Assembly: GCF_033239625.1 (NCBI RefSeq)
Contig: NZ_BTCK01000006.1
Location: 62,001-126,000 of the forward strand
Direction: 5' to 3'
DNA from: Paenibacillus_T sp033239625
Lineage (GTDB): Bacteria > Bacillota > Bacilli > Paenibacillales > Paenibacillaceae
DNA length: 64,000 nucleotides
The first letter of the stretch is position 1, and every line of letters starts with the position of its first letter. The notes beneath the pieces are model-generated. The model was not told the DNA's origin and made no database searches. It saw only the letters and a program-made list of their open reading frames with translations. This document shows positions 1-8,170 of the stretch, piece by piece. The position numbers were made by a program, and so were the translations under genes.

Positions 1-97
1 TCCAGCTCCCTTACGTCAGTCGTCTGCCGTGAAGACGGCATTTCGCTATCCGTATTGTTTCCGAATTCGGGTAAAGTAACCGCCCTGCGACAAGAAG
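1..97. other. Intergenic edge, no gene recognised
   Basis: No open reading frame with a recognisable product is visible here. A short inverted repeat (TGCCGT/ACGGCA arms, 25-40) could form a hairpin, but there is no T-run after it on either strand, so I do not call it a terminator. Confidence 0.5.
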
Positions 98-562
98 TTA
101 GCTGTTCGGAGCTTGGTTTGAACTTGGACTGTCCAGAATTAGGGTAACCGGCCCCCAATTGACCAAGGATACATCCATCATAGCGCCAAAACGACCTGTT
201 TCGACATGAAGCCCTGCATCGCGCAGCAGCGCATTGAATCGATCGTACAGCGCCTCTGCAGGCTCAGGACGAGCCGCTGCCATGAAGTTCGGACGTTTGC
301 CATTGCGGCAATCGCCGTACAGCGTAAACTGCGAAATCGACAGGATGGATCCGCCGACGTCCTGAATGGATAAATTCATTTTCCCGGCGTCATCTTCGAA
401 AATGCGCAAACCGGCGATTTTGTCCGCCAGCCATTTCGCGTCTTTCTCCGTATCATCATGTGTGACGCCGACGAGCAGCACAAGACCGTGGTCGATCGCG
501 CCAACGGTTGTGCCGTCTACTTCTACCGATGCTTGCTTGCTGCGCTGTAATACAACTCTCAT
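98..562 (-). CDS. dtd: D-aminoacyl-tRNA deacylase
   Basis: This enzyme hydrolyses D-amino acids mischarged onto tRNA (classically D-Tyr-tRNA) and recycles the tRNA in the cytoplasm. The 154-residue protein starts MRVVLQR and has the family motifs SQFTLYGD near residue 77 and NWGPVT near residue 135, the latter being the cross-subunit Gly-Pro motif that rejects L-amino acids. Length is normal for the family, with a few extra residues at the C-terminus. It lies directly downstream of rel on the same strand, as in Bacillus subtilis. A GC-rich palindrome separates the two, so expression may be partly uncoupled. A purine-rich ribosome site (GAGGGCAG) precedes the ATG. Confidence 0.95.
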   Translation of the reverse strand: MRVVLQRSKQASVEVDGTTVGAIDHGLVLLVGVTHDDTEKDAKWLADKIAGLRIFEDDAGKMNLSIQDVGGSILSISQFTLYGDCRNGKRPNFMAAARPEPAEALYDRFNALLRDAGLHVETGRFGAMMDVSLVNWGPVTLILDSPSSNQAPNS

Positions 563-586
563 ATTCTTCTGCCCTCAATCTTAAAA

Positions 587-612
587 CCGCCTGCCCAATT
601 GGGCAGGCAGTC
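587..612 (-). terminator. Palindrome between rel and dtd, possible weak terminator
   Basis: A perfect palindrome of ten-base arms (GCCTGCCCAA and its complement, 589-608) follows the rel stop codon region and is followed on the minus strand by GGTTTT. It could act as a leaky terminator or an mRNA-end stabiliser between rel and dtd. Confidence 0.5.
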
Positions 613-622
613 GTATAATGTG

Positions 623-2809
623 CTATTGCATAATCCGCTGAACGGAATAAATATCTTTGACGCGTTTGATCTTCTCGACGACGGATTCCAAATGCTGTAC
701 GTTCCGAATAAGGATGGTCATATGGATCATCGCCATCTTGTTCTTCACCGCACGGCTTGTCACCGCCGAAATATTCGTCTTGCTCTCGGATACGGCCTGC
801 AGCACCTCGTTCAGAACGCCTCTGCGGTCATGGCCCGTAATCTCGATATCGACGCTGTAATTCGCCTCAATCGATTCTTCCCACTCGACCTCAATAACGC
901 GATCCGCCTCTTCGCCTTCGCCTGATGCCGGAATGTTCGTGCAGTCCAGTCGATGCACGGATACGCCGCGGCCGCGTGTAATATAGCCGATAATATCATC
1001 GCCCGGAACGGGATTGCAGCAGCGTGCGAATCGAACGAGCAGGTTGTCGATGCCTTTGACAGTGACACCGTAATTCGGTCGATTGCGTTTCGCGCCAGGC
1101 GACTTCATCTCATGCGGCTCGTTGGACAGCTCGATGAGACTTGCTTCCTCCGCCTCTTTGCGAAGCTTCTCGGTCAGCTTGGAGCATACCTGCGCTGCTG
1201 TTATCCCGTTGAAGCCGATAGCGGAGAGCATATCTTCTATATCGTTGAATGTGAATTTCGTCGCAACTTCCTGCAGCTTATCTTCCGTCAGCCATACCGA
1301 AGCTTCGAGTCCTAGACGCTTGATCTCGCGCTCCAGCAGCTCGCGGCCCTTCGCCACATTCTCGTCGCGTTTCTCTTTCTTGAACCACTGCTTGATCTTG
1401 CTGCGCGCATGGGATGATTGTGCGATCTTCACCCAATCCTGTGAAGGACCGTACGAATGTTTCGAGGTGAGAATCTCGACGATATCCCCCGTCTTCAGCT
1501 TATGATCAAGCGGGACGATACGGCCGTTGACCTTCGCGCCGATCGTACGGTTGCCGACCTCCGTATGCACGCGGTAAGCAAAGTCCAGCGGCACGGAGCC
1601 GGCTGGCAGCTCGAACACTTCGCCTTTGGGCGAGAACACGAATACAAGATCGGAGAAAAAGTCCATCTTCAGCGATTCGACAAATTCCGAAGCATCCTTC
1701 GCGTCCTGCTGAAGCTCAACGATTTCGCGGAACCAGGACATTTTATCCTCGAAATTACCGCCTGCTACAACATGCGAACTGCCTTCCTTGTATGCCCAGT
1801 GAGCAGCAACGCCGTATTCGCTCGTCCGGTGCATGTCCCATGTCCGGATTTGCACCTCGGTCGGTTCCCCATTAGGCCCAATGACGGTCGTATGGAGCGA
1901 CTGATACATGTTCGTCTTCGGCATCGCGATATAGTCTTTGAAACGGCCTGGCATCGGTCTCCACAACGTATGAATAATGCCAAGCGTCGCGTAGCAGTCT
2001 TTAATATTGTCGACAATAATGCGAATAGCAAGCAGATCATAAATCTCGTTGAACTGCTTGTTCTTGATCGTCATTTTCTTATAAATGCTGTAGATATGTT
2101 TCGGACGGCCGGAAATGTCGCCTTCGATGCCCATTTCCTCCATCTTCTCGAATATTCGTGCAATTACGTCCGCGATATATCGTTCCCGCTCGGTCCGTTT
2201 CTTCTTCATCAAGTTGGCGATCCGATAATATTGCTGCGGGTTCAAGTAACGGAGTGCAATATCCTCCATCTCCCACTTGATCGCACTGATACCGAGCCGA
2301 TGCGCAATGGGACAAAAGATTTCAAGCGTCTCATACGCGATGCGGCGCTGCGCCTCTTCCGACTGGAATTTCAGCGTACGCATATTGTGGAGCCGGTCGG
2401 CAAGCTTGATGAGAATAACGCGAATGTCCTGTGCCATTGCGACGAACATTTTGCGATAGTTCTCGTTCTGCTGCTCTTCCTTCGACCGGAATTGGATTTT
2501 CTCTAGCTTCGTCAGGCCATCGACCAGCATCGCACACGTGTCGCCGAACCGCGCGCGCACCGCACTTAACTCGACGGTCGTGTCTTCGACAACATCATGC
2601 AGCAGCGCCGCAATAATCGACATCACGTCCATCTGCATGTCGACAAGAATTTCTGCTACAGCAACGGGGTGCAAAATGTACGGCTCACCCGATTTACGGA
2701 CTTGGCCGTAATGCGCCTGCTCCGCAAAAGCATAAGCTTCGCGCACATGCAGCAGATCCTGTTCCTTCATGTAGGTCGATGCCTTTTCAAGTAACTGCTC
2801 TATGCCCAT
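623..2809 (-). CDS. rel: Bifunctional (p)ppGpp synthetase/hydrolase Rel
   Basis: Rel makes and degrades the alarmone (p)ppGpp and so controls the stringent response on the ribosome. From the ATG at 2809 the protein has 728 residues, close to the 734 of B. subtilis Rel. In order there is an HD hydrolase domain (HD pair near residues 71-72), a synthetase domain (RPKHIYSIYKKM near 240), a TGS domain (VFVFSPKGEVFELP near 395), a CC-containing zinc-finger region (RCCNPVPGDDIIGY near 590) and a C-terminal ACT domain (VDIEITGHDRRGVLNEV). The frame is open 23 codons further upstream, but the ATG at 2809 has an AAAGGGAC ribosome site at good spacing and matches the family N-terminus. dtd follows. Often named relA. 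Confidence 0.96.
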   Translation of the reverse strand: MGIEQLLEKASTYMKEQDLLHVREAYAFAEQAHYGQVRKSGEPYILHPVAVAEILVDMQMDVMSIIAALLHDVVEDTTVELSAVRARFGDTCAMLVDGLTKLEKIQFRSKEEQQNENYRKMFVAMAQDIRVILIKLADRLHNMRTLKFQSEEAQRRIAYETLEIFCPIAHRLGISAIKWEMEDIALRYLNPQQYYRIANLMKKKRTERERYIADVIARIFEKMEEMGIEGDISGRPKHIYSIYKKMTIKNKQFNEIYDLLAIRIIVDNIKDCYATLGIIHTLWRPMPGRFKDYIAMPKTNMYQSLHTTVIGPNGEPTEVQIRTWDMHRTSEYGVAAHWAYKEGSSHVVAGGNFEDKMSWFREIVELQQDAKDASEFVESLKMDFFSDLVFVFSPKGEVFELPAGSVPLDFAYRVHTEVGNRTIGAKVNGRIVPLDHKLKTGDIVEILTSKHSYGPSQDWVKIAQSSHARSKIKQWFKKEKRDENVAKGRELLEREIKRLGLEASVWLTEDKLQEVATKFTFNDIEDMLSAIGFNGITAAQVCSKLTEKLRKEAEEASLIELSNEPHEMKSPGAKRNRPNYGVTVKGIDNLLVRFARCCNPVPGDDIIGYITRGRGVSVHRLDCTNIPASGEGEEADRVIEVEWEESIEANYSVDIEITGHDRRGVLNEVLQAVSESKTNISAVTSRAVKNKMAMIHMTILIRNVQHLESVVEKIKRVKDIYSVQRIMQ

Positions 2810-2979
2810 GCAACGTCCCTTTCCGAAACGAGTCGAATTCCCCCCGTTTGCCCTAATCAAACGATCTCTGTCGTACACGATTCATTCATAATGGATTAAA
2901 GCTATTATGCCTGTTAAACCAACGCGGCGTCAACTCTTAGACTGTGGATAGCTGTTGTGCGCTTTTACCTGTATAAAAG

Positions 2980-3011
2980 AAACACGCCCATTATGGACGT
3001 GTCTTGATAGT
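2980..3011 (-). terminator. Intrinsic terminator after apt
   Basis: GACACGTCC and GGGCGTGTT arms around ATAAT form a hairpin followed on the minus strand by TCTTTT. It lies downstream of apt and ahead of rel. Confidence 0.7.
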
Positions 3012-3059
3012 AAACGAAACTCAACTTGTTTGTGTAAACTTACTGGGTCTAGCTGAGAA

Positions 3060-3575
3060 TTAATACGTAATGAGTGAGTTAATTTCAATGCCGCTGCCGA
3101 GCTTCTCGCGGCCTGGCAGGTAACCAAGCTCAATCAGGAACGATGCGCCGACCACTTCGCCGCCAAGCTGGCGGATCAGATTGATCGTCGTTGCGATCGT
3201 ACCGCCTGTGGCAAGCAGGTCGTCCGCAATAAGAACGCGTTGACCTGGCTTGATCGCATCCGTATGAATCGCAAGGCTGTCGTTGCCATATTCGAGATCA
3301 TAGCTTGCTTGCACCGTGTCGAATGGCAGCTTGCCTGGCTTGCGAACAGGAACGAACCCTACGCCCATCGAGATTGCAAGCGGAGCGCCAATAACGAAGC
3401 CGCGCGCTTCCGGACCGGCTACTACGTCGATCTCCAAATGTTCTACTGCAGCCTTCATCGCTTCGATAGCTGCACGATAAGCAGGGCCATTCTGAAGCAA
3501 GGTCGTAATATCTTTGAAACGGATACCCGGCTGCGGGTAGTCGTGGATGACGCGAATGTAGTCTTTGAAATTCAT
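3060..3575 (-). CDS. apt: Adenine phosphoribosyltransferase
   Basis: Apt converts adenine and PRPP to AMP and pyrophosphate in purine salvage (cytoplasm). The 171-residue protein is full length. The PRPP-binding loop VLIADDLLATGGT lies near residues 115-127, and the segment VVAGPEARGFVIGAPLA near residue 52 is typical of the family. A GAGAGGAAG ribosome site precedes the ATG. The gene follows recJ by 40 bases and precedes rel, the order recJ-apt-rel found in B. subtilis. Confidence 0.97.
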   Translation of the reverse strand: MNFKDYIRVIHDYPQPGIRFKDITTLLQNGPAYRAAIEAMKAAVEHLEIDVVAGPEARGFVIGAPLAISMGVGFVPVRKPGKLPFDTVQASYDLEYGNDSLAIHTDAIKPGQRVLIADDLLATGGTIATTINLIRQLGGEVVGASFLIELGYLPGREKLGSGIEINSLITY

Positions 3576-3615
3576 GAAGCTTAACTTCCTCTCATTATAT
3601 AATCAAAATGCGTGT

Positions 3616-6009
3616 TCATAAGTTGTTGAACAACCTCTCAAACAAGTGCTCAGTCGATGCGTATAAAATGCCATTGGACTCGATCTGACGCTTCGCCTTG
3701 ATATAAGCTTGCGCTGTCGACAGCTCCGCCTTTACAGGCGTCTCCGCGACGGTGATGATCCCGGAACTGCGAGAGATGAATGCAAGCTCCTCGAACACGT
3801 CCAGCATCATCGATACGATGGTTGGCGGCCAGCCGATCTGCTGCGCCAGCCGCTCGGCCAACCCGCTCTCCGGCGCTTGCCCGAGCCGACGAAGCAGCTG
3901 GTACGCTGCGCCGAAATCCCCGCGTTCAGGGAAAGCTGTCTTCCCAGACCTGTCGCCCCGTTCATTCGGCCGTTTCCCATACAGTAGATGGACGGATTGC
4001 AGCTTCTTAAGCTTGACCATGGTCAGCTGCAGCGCTTCTGCCGAAGGCGGCAGCCCATACACGATAGCCTCGACAAACGGATGCGATTCTAACAATGCAT
4101 CCTCATAATGACCGATATAATAATGCTCCGACACCGCATCGGTTCTTGCGCAAGCTGCTGCCGTCTCGCGAACTGCGTCTTCGCTTGTCAGGACAATCGT
4201 TCTTCTGCCGCTTCGGCTGGCCGTCTCCAGCAGACGTCTCAGCGCTGCATAAGGTTCACGCTCATCCCGCCAGTCGAACAGCTGAACCTTCTCCACTCTT
4301 AAATCTTGGATGAACAGCTGCGGCTTCCGATTGCCATTCCATTCATTCACAGCAAGCTCACCAACGAGATCGACCGATGCGCCATGCGCCATCCGCTCGG
4401 CCAGCTCGCCAAACCCGAAGCCGACTGCCTCAAGCTTCGTTCCGCTGCCAACCGTCAGCCGCAAGTGCTTGTGATCTTTACCCATCGTTCGTTTGTCTGT
4501 AATCGGCTGCGCCGTCAGCAGAAACCGGGGAGCTGGATTCCCTGCTCCAAAAGGTTCGAGCAGCCCGAGCTGGTCGATCGTATCCAACGTAATATCCGAA
4601 GCCGCGCAGCAAATATCGACTGACGTTCTCGGTACCCAATCCTCTGGCGTAAGCCATGCGTTCGCCGATTGAATCAAGCTTGCTTCGAACGCTTCAAGAC
4701 GCTCGCGATGCAAGCTCATCCCTGCCGCAGCTTGGTGGCCGCCAAAATGGTCGAACAGTTCCGCGCACTCATTGAGCGCCGCATGCAAGTCGAAGCCGTC
4801 AATCGATCTTGCCGAGCCTTTGCACATGCCTGTCTCCGCATCAATGCCGAGCACTACCGTCGGCTTGTAATGCCGATCGAGCAGCTTGGACGCGACGATG
4901 CCGATAACGCCAGCATTCCAGCCTTCGCCTGCGACGACAATGACCGATGGCTCCGGCAATCCGGCTTCCGCTGCCGCGCGGCACTTGTCCGACCACTGCT
5001 GCTTCGCTTGTTCTACGATTACTTCTACGATGCCCTGCCGCTCTCGGTTGAGCGTATCGAGCCTCGCCGCCATCGCATCGGCAGATTCCCGGTCCGGCGT
5101 AGTCAACAGCTCTACTGCGCCGTTCGCATGATCAAGCCGTCCGCTCGCATTGATGCGCGGCGCCATCGCGAATGCCACATTCGTAGCGGTCACTTTAAGA
5201 ATATCGAAACCAGCGATTTCCGCCAGTGATCGAAAACCTGGACGCGTGCTCGTCGCCATCGTCTGCAGACCTAACTTCACGAGTATGCGATTCTCTCCTG
5301 TAAGCGGCATAACGTCCGCAATCGTACCGAGCGCAGCGATGTCCGTCAGATCAAGCGGCGGTTCGCCAAGCAGTGCAGTCGCGAGCTTGAACGCAACGCC
5401 GACGCCTGCTAGAGATGAATAAGGATAAGTGCAGCTTTCCTGTTTCGGATTAATAATGGCGTACGCATCAGGAAGAATGTCCGGCGGCTCATGGTGATCC
5501 GTCACGACCACATCGATACCGAGGCTATTGGCGTATGCAACCTCATCAACAGCACTAATTCCAGTATCTACTGTGATAAACAGCTTTACCCCCGCTTCGG
5601 CTGCAAGATCAACGGCGCCATTGTTCATGCCATACCCTTCGCGCGTCCGATGCGGAATGTAGTAGTCGAAATTAGCGCCAAGCCGATTTAGCAAATGTAT
5701 CATAAGCGACGTACTGGATACCCCGTCAGCATCGTAGTCACCATAAATGCGAATACGTTCTCCGCTTGCGATCGCGCGGCGAATTCGCTCTACTGCAGCG
5801 GTCATTCCGTGCAGTTTGTATGGATCATGCAGCAATTCTTTGCCGCCTCGGAGAAAAGACTCCGCTTCATCCGCCGTCTCGATGCCTCGTCCGACGAGCA
5901 ATCGAGCAACAAGCGAAGGAATCCCGAGCAGCTTGGAGAGACTGCTGGCCGCCTCTTCGCGGCTCTCCGTCCATTCCGGCTCTGACCACCGTGTTTTCGA
6001 TAGAATCAT
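3616..6009 (-). CDS. recJ: Single-stranded-DNA-specific 5'-3' exonuclease RecJ
   Basis: RecJ degrades single-stranded DNA 5' to 3' in recombination and mismatch repair. The 797-residue protein carries the DHH phosphoesterase motifs: YGDYDADGVSS near residue 90, ITVDTGISA near 145, the DHH triad in VVTDHHEPP near 168, and the DHHA1 motif GGHQAAAGMS near 420. An OB-fold region follows, and then a long C-terminal region of the kind found in Bacillus-type RecJ (about 786 residues in B. subtilis), which is less conserved. It is followed by apt. Its leader contains the hairpin repeat at 6036-6143. Confidence 0.96.
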   Translation of the reverse strand: MILSKTRWSEPEWTESREEAASSLSKLLGIPSLVARLLVGRGIETADEAESFLRGGKELLHDPYKLHGMTAAVERIRRAIASGERIRIYGDYDADGVSSTSLMIHLLNRLGANFDYYIPHRTREGYGMNNGAVDLAAEAGVKLFITVDTGISAVDEVAYANSLGIDVVVTDHHEPPDILPDAYAIINPKQESCTYPYSSLAGVGVAFKLATALLGEPPLDLTDIAALGTIADVMPLTGENRILVKLGLQTMATSTRPGFRSLAEIAGFDILKVTATNVAFAMAPRINASGRLDHANGAVELLTTPDRESADAMAARLDTLNRERQGIVEVIVEQAKQQWSDKCRAAAEAGLPEPSVIVVAGEGWNAGVIGIVASKLLDRHYKPTVVLGIDAETGMCKGSARSIDGFDLHAALNECAELFDHFGGHQAAAGMSLHRERLEAFEASLIQSANAWLTPEDWVPRTSVDICCAASDITLDTIDQLGLLEPFGAGNPAPRFLLTAQPITDKRTMGKDHKHLRLTVGSGTKLEAVGFGFGELAERMAHGASVDLVGELAVNEWNGNRKPQLFIQDLRVEKVQLFDWRDEREPYAALRRLLETASRSGRRTIVLTSEDAVRETAAACARTDAVSEHYYIGHYEDALLESHPFVEAIVYGLPPSAEALQLTMVKLKKLQSVHLLYGKRPNERGDRSGKTAFPERGDFGAAYQLLRRLGQAPESGLAERLAQQIGWPPTIVSMMLDVFEELAFISRSSGIITVAETPVKAELSTAQAYIKAKRQIESNGILYASTEHLFERLFNNL

Positions 6010-6035
6010 CGGCGTCTCATTCCCCCTTGGGAAAA

Positions 6036-6143
6036 ACAGGGGCTGTTCCGCCCCTGTTGACCCCGAATATTAAAAATCTAAATTAATTTATAAACATTAA
6101 AACCAATTTCTCTACCCACCTAAATCCTCCCTGCTAGGGTGGA
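6036..6143 (+). repeat. Two-hairpin intergenic repeat, copy 1
   Basis: It starts with a hairpin of ACAGGGGC/GCCCCTGT arms followed by TGACCCCGA. Then come about 45 AT-rich bases, then CTCTACCCACCTAAAT, then a second stem (CCTCCCT/AGGGTGG, 6126-6142). The same order of elements occurs at 28474-28575. Both copies lie just upstream of minus-strand genes (recJ and pheB) in the same orientation. Confidence 0.65.
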
Positions 6144-6212
6144 CCCCCGGGGTTTCCAACCCCGGGACCCCGGATAGGGATGGTGGCGAAACTGAGGCGT
6201 TAATACGATGCT

Positions 6213-6270
6213 GCGTGCTGAGAGTCATGTACCCCTGTGGGGTACAACTCTTGTTCGAGCAAGATCGCAC
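6213..6270. other. Structured stretch with alternative stems
   Basis: A seven-base-pair hairpin (GTACCCC 6229-6235, GGGGTAC 6239-6245) is extended by AGAGT/ACTCT arms. The last bases of that outer stem overlap a second small hairpin TCTTG/CAAGA (6249-6264), so the two are partly mutually exclusive. GTGC and GCAC close the whole. Which strand is transcribed and what it does are unknown. Confidence 0.35.
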
Positions 6271-6316
6271 TCACTTCTTTAGGAAGAACCTTACAAATGT
6301 TCAACCACATGCAAAG

Positions 6317-6339
6317 ACGCTGCTATTGCAGCAGCGTCG
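6317..6339 (-). terminator. Hairpin at the 3' end of the CDF-like gene
   Basis: Arms GACGCTGCT/AGCAGCGTC overlap the last codons of the CDF-like gene. The minus-strand sequence after it has only a short T-run (TTTGC), so it is a weak terminator candidate. Confidence 0.45.
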
Positions 6340-7222
6340 GCATATGGTCTTGATTGGGATCGTGGTTCGATTTGTACGGATAACCAGGATCGTATGGTTC
6401 GACGTAGACCGTCGTTTCTGTTACATGGAAGAACCTTTTCATAATAAGCTCTTTGATTCGCTTCGCGATCTCATGTCCTTCGAGCACGGAAATACGCGGA
6501 TTCACGCTTATGACGATATGAACTACAATATAATGCCCGTGCTCCCGCGCACGCAGCGATTCAACCGTTACAACGCCTTCGACACGCTGAACGATTTCCA
6601 TAATGGCAGAAACCTGTTCCTCGTGCCCCAGCGGCATACTGCGACGATTCGCTGTGAGCTGAAGCAAACAGCCATATCCCTTATACACAATGATGAGGGC
6701 AACGAACATGGCAGCTATTGGATCGGCTGCTTCAAGTGCAGGCATCCCAGCGTAATCTGCTATAGCCGCACATCCTGCACCAGCGACCGTCACTGCCGAA
6801 GCTAGACGATCGAGCAGTTGTTTGCCTACAGCAGGAACCAGCCATTCCTTCAAGACGAGCGCAACCAGAGCAAATGCAGCAGCGGTCCAGTCCGGCACTG
6901 CGGACGATTCCGACGACCAGCTGCGGAATGCTTCCAATCCGATCTCGACGCCAAGGAGCAGCGTTATCGCTGACACGATTATAACCGCGGCCGCGCCGCT
7001 GCTCTCTGGATTTTTCATTCGGGTCGTGCTGCGCTCATCGATGTGGTAGCTGTACGCTAACGATTCAGCGCCGTTGGCGATCGATCGAATCGAATCCGCC
7101 ATTAATGCCGTGCTTCCTGACAGAAGCGCGCAAGCCGCCTTGCCAAGCGCCAATGCTCCATTACCCCATATCCCTGCGCGCATGGCAGAGAATCGCTTGT
7201 CCGATAATTGATTAGCGCTCAT
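6323..7222 (-). CDS. Cation diffusion facilitator-like membrane protein, degenerate metal site
   Basis: The 299-residue protein has the layout of a CDF (zinc/manganese exporter) protein: about five to six membrane segments, including GIWGNGALALGKAACALLSG near residue 18 and AAAVIIVSAITLLLGVEIGL near 78, then a cytoplasmic ferredoxin-like domain (VVTVESLRAREHGHYIVVHI near 225). Usual CDF proteins bind metal through DxxxD in helix 2 and HxxxD in helix 5. Here helix 2 reads ADSIRSIANG, with Ser at the second Asp position, and helix 5 reads GAGCAAIADYAG, with Ala in place of His. Transport may therefore be altered or lost. An AGAGGGGA ribosome site supports the ATG. It follows secF by 12 bases, so it is probably cotranscribed with secDF. 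Confidence 0.75.
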   Translation of the reverse strand: MSANQLSDKRFSAMRAGIWGNGALALGKAACALLSGSTALMADSIRSIANGAESLAYSYHIDERSTTRMKNPESSGAAAVIIVSAITLLLGVEIGLEAFRSWSSESSAVPDWTAAAFALVALVLKEWLVPAVGKQLLDRLASAVTVAGAGCAAIADYAGMPALEAADPIAAMFVALIIVYKGYGCLLQLTANRRSMPLGHEEQVSAIMEIVQRVEGVVTVESLRAREHGHYIVVHIVISVNPRISVLEGHEIAKRIKELIMKRFFHVTETTVYVEPYDPGYPYKSNHDPNQDHMPTLLQ

Positions 7223-7234
7223 GTAATTCCCCTC

Positions 7235-8170
7235 TTACGATGCAGCAGGCGTCTTGACTGTTTTGCTTTGCTTCTTGCCATCGCCGCGAAGCATCAGCCA
7301 CAGCGGGCTTGCGATGCAGACAGAAGAGTAAGCGCCGCTCGCCAGACCGATCAGCTTCGCCAGAGCGAACAGCTTGATCGATTCGCTGCCGAACAGGTAA
7401 AGGCAGGCAGCCACGATCAATACCGTAAGTACGGTATAGACGTTACGTGCCATCGTCTGCCACAAGCTCGCGTTTACAAGCTCAGCGAGCTGCTCTTTAT
7501 TTTTCTGCTTGCTGAAACGCAGGTTCTCGCGAATACGGTCGAAGATAACGATTTTATCGTTGATCGAATAACCGATTGTCGTCAGAACAGCCGCGATAAA
7601 CGGCAAGTTAACTTCCAGCTGGAAGATCGAGAACAAAGCAATAACGACGAAAGCGTCATACAGAATCGCAATGTTAGCCGCAAGCGCGAAACGCCATTCG
7701 AAGCGAATCATCACGTAGAGCATAATGGCGATGCTGGCGATAATGATCGCATAGATCGTTTTCTTGCCGAGCTCCTGCGCCATATCCGGGGACACGACGT
7801 TCGTCTCTGCCGATACTTGGTCGCCATATGTGGCTTTGAGACCTGTCATGATCTCCGTTACCTTCGCTTGCTCCAGTACGTCATCAAAACGAACGGAGAT
7901 TCGCGAGTTGTTCGAGCCGCCAACCGTCGTATCTACATCCTCGTAGCCCAGCTTAGTCAACTCAGCCTTCGCATCAGCTTGCGTAATGGTTTTGCCGACT
8001 TCGATATCCATGTTCGTACCGGCTTTAAAGTCGACACCAAAGTTCATTTGGAAGAAAATCAGAGATAGAATCCCGATAACGACAAGTGCAATCGATGCAC
8101 CGAAAAATTTCTTCTGATGCTTAATGAAGTCAAAACGGATTTTGGTATGAAACTTCTCGTTATAGTGCAC
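7235..8170 (-). CDS. secF: Protein translocase subunit SecF
   Basis: SecF with SecD forms the membrane complex that uses the proton gradient to help pull preproteins out of the SecYEG channel. The 311-residue protein has six predicted membrane helices, a periplasmic-type domain after the first (GVDFKAGTNMDIEVGKTI near residue 50) and the family motif GYSINDKIVIFDRIREN near 200. The start is GTG at 8170, inside the end of secD; AAGGAGG lies just upstream of it, so translation is coupled to secD. B. subtilis has one fused SecDF; here they are separate. The basic tail is ordinary. Confidence 0.95.
   Translation of the reverse strand: MHYNEKFHTKIRFDFIKHQKKFFGASIALVVIGILSLIFFQMNFGVDFKAGTNMDIEVGKTITQADAKAELTKLGYEDVDTTVGGSNNSRISVRFDDVLEQAKVTEIMTGLKATYGDQVSAETNVVSPDMAQELGKKTIYAIIIASIAIMLYVMIRFEWRFALAANIAILYDAFVVIALFSIFQLEVNLPFIAAVLTTIGYSINDKIVIFDRIRENLRFSKQKNKEQLAELVNASLWQTMARNVYTVLTVLIVAACLYLFGSESIKLFALAKLIGLASGAYSSVCIASPLWLMLRGDGKKQSKTVKTPAAS

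Larger units (their letters stand above)
6010..6322. other. Intergenic region between CDF-like gene and recJ
   Basis: No convincing gene. The region holds the repeat element at 6036-6143, a further perfect hairpin with CCCGGGGT/ACCCCGGG arms near 6147-6167, and the structured stretch at 6213-6270, each listed separately. Confidence 0.6.

Noticed and set aside
599..925. A 108-codon plus-strand frame opposite the end of rel
   Set aside because: Antisense to the rel ACT domain, without ribosome site or similarity.
6249..6264. A TTCGAG loop resembling a tRNA T-arm
   Set aside because: The loop is six bases, not seven, and there is no matching acceptor, D or anticodon stem around it.
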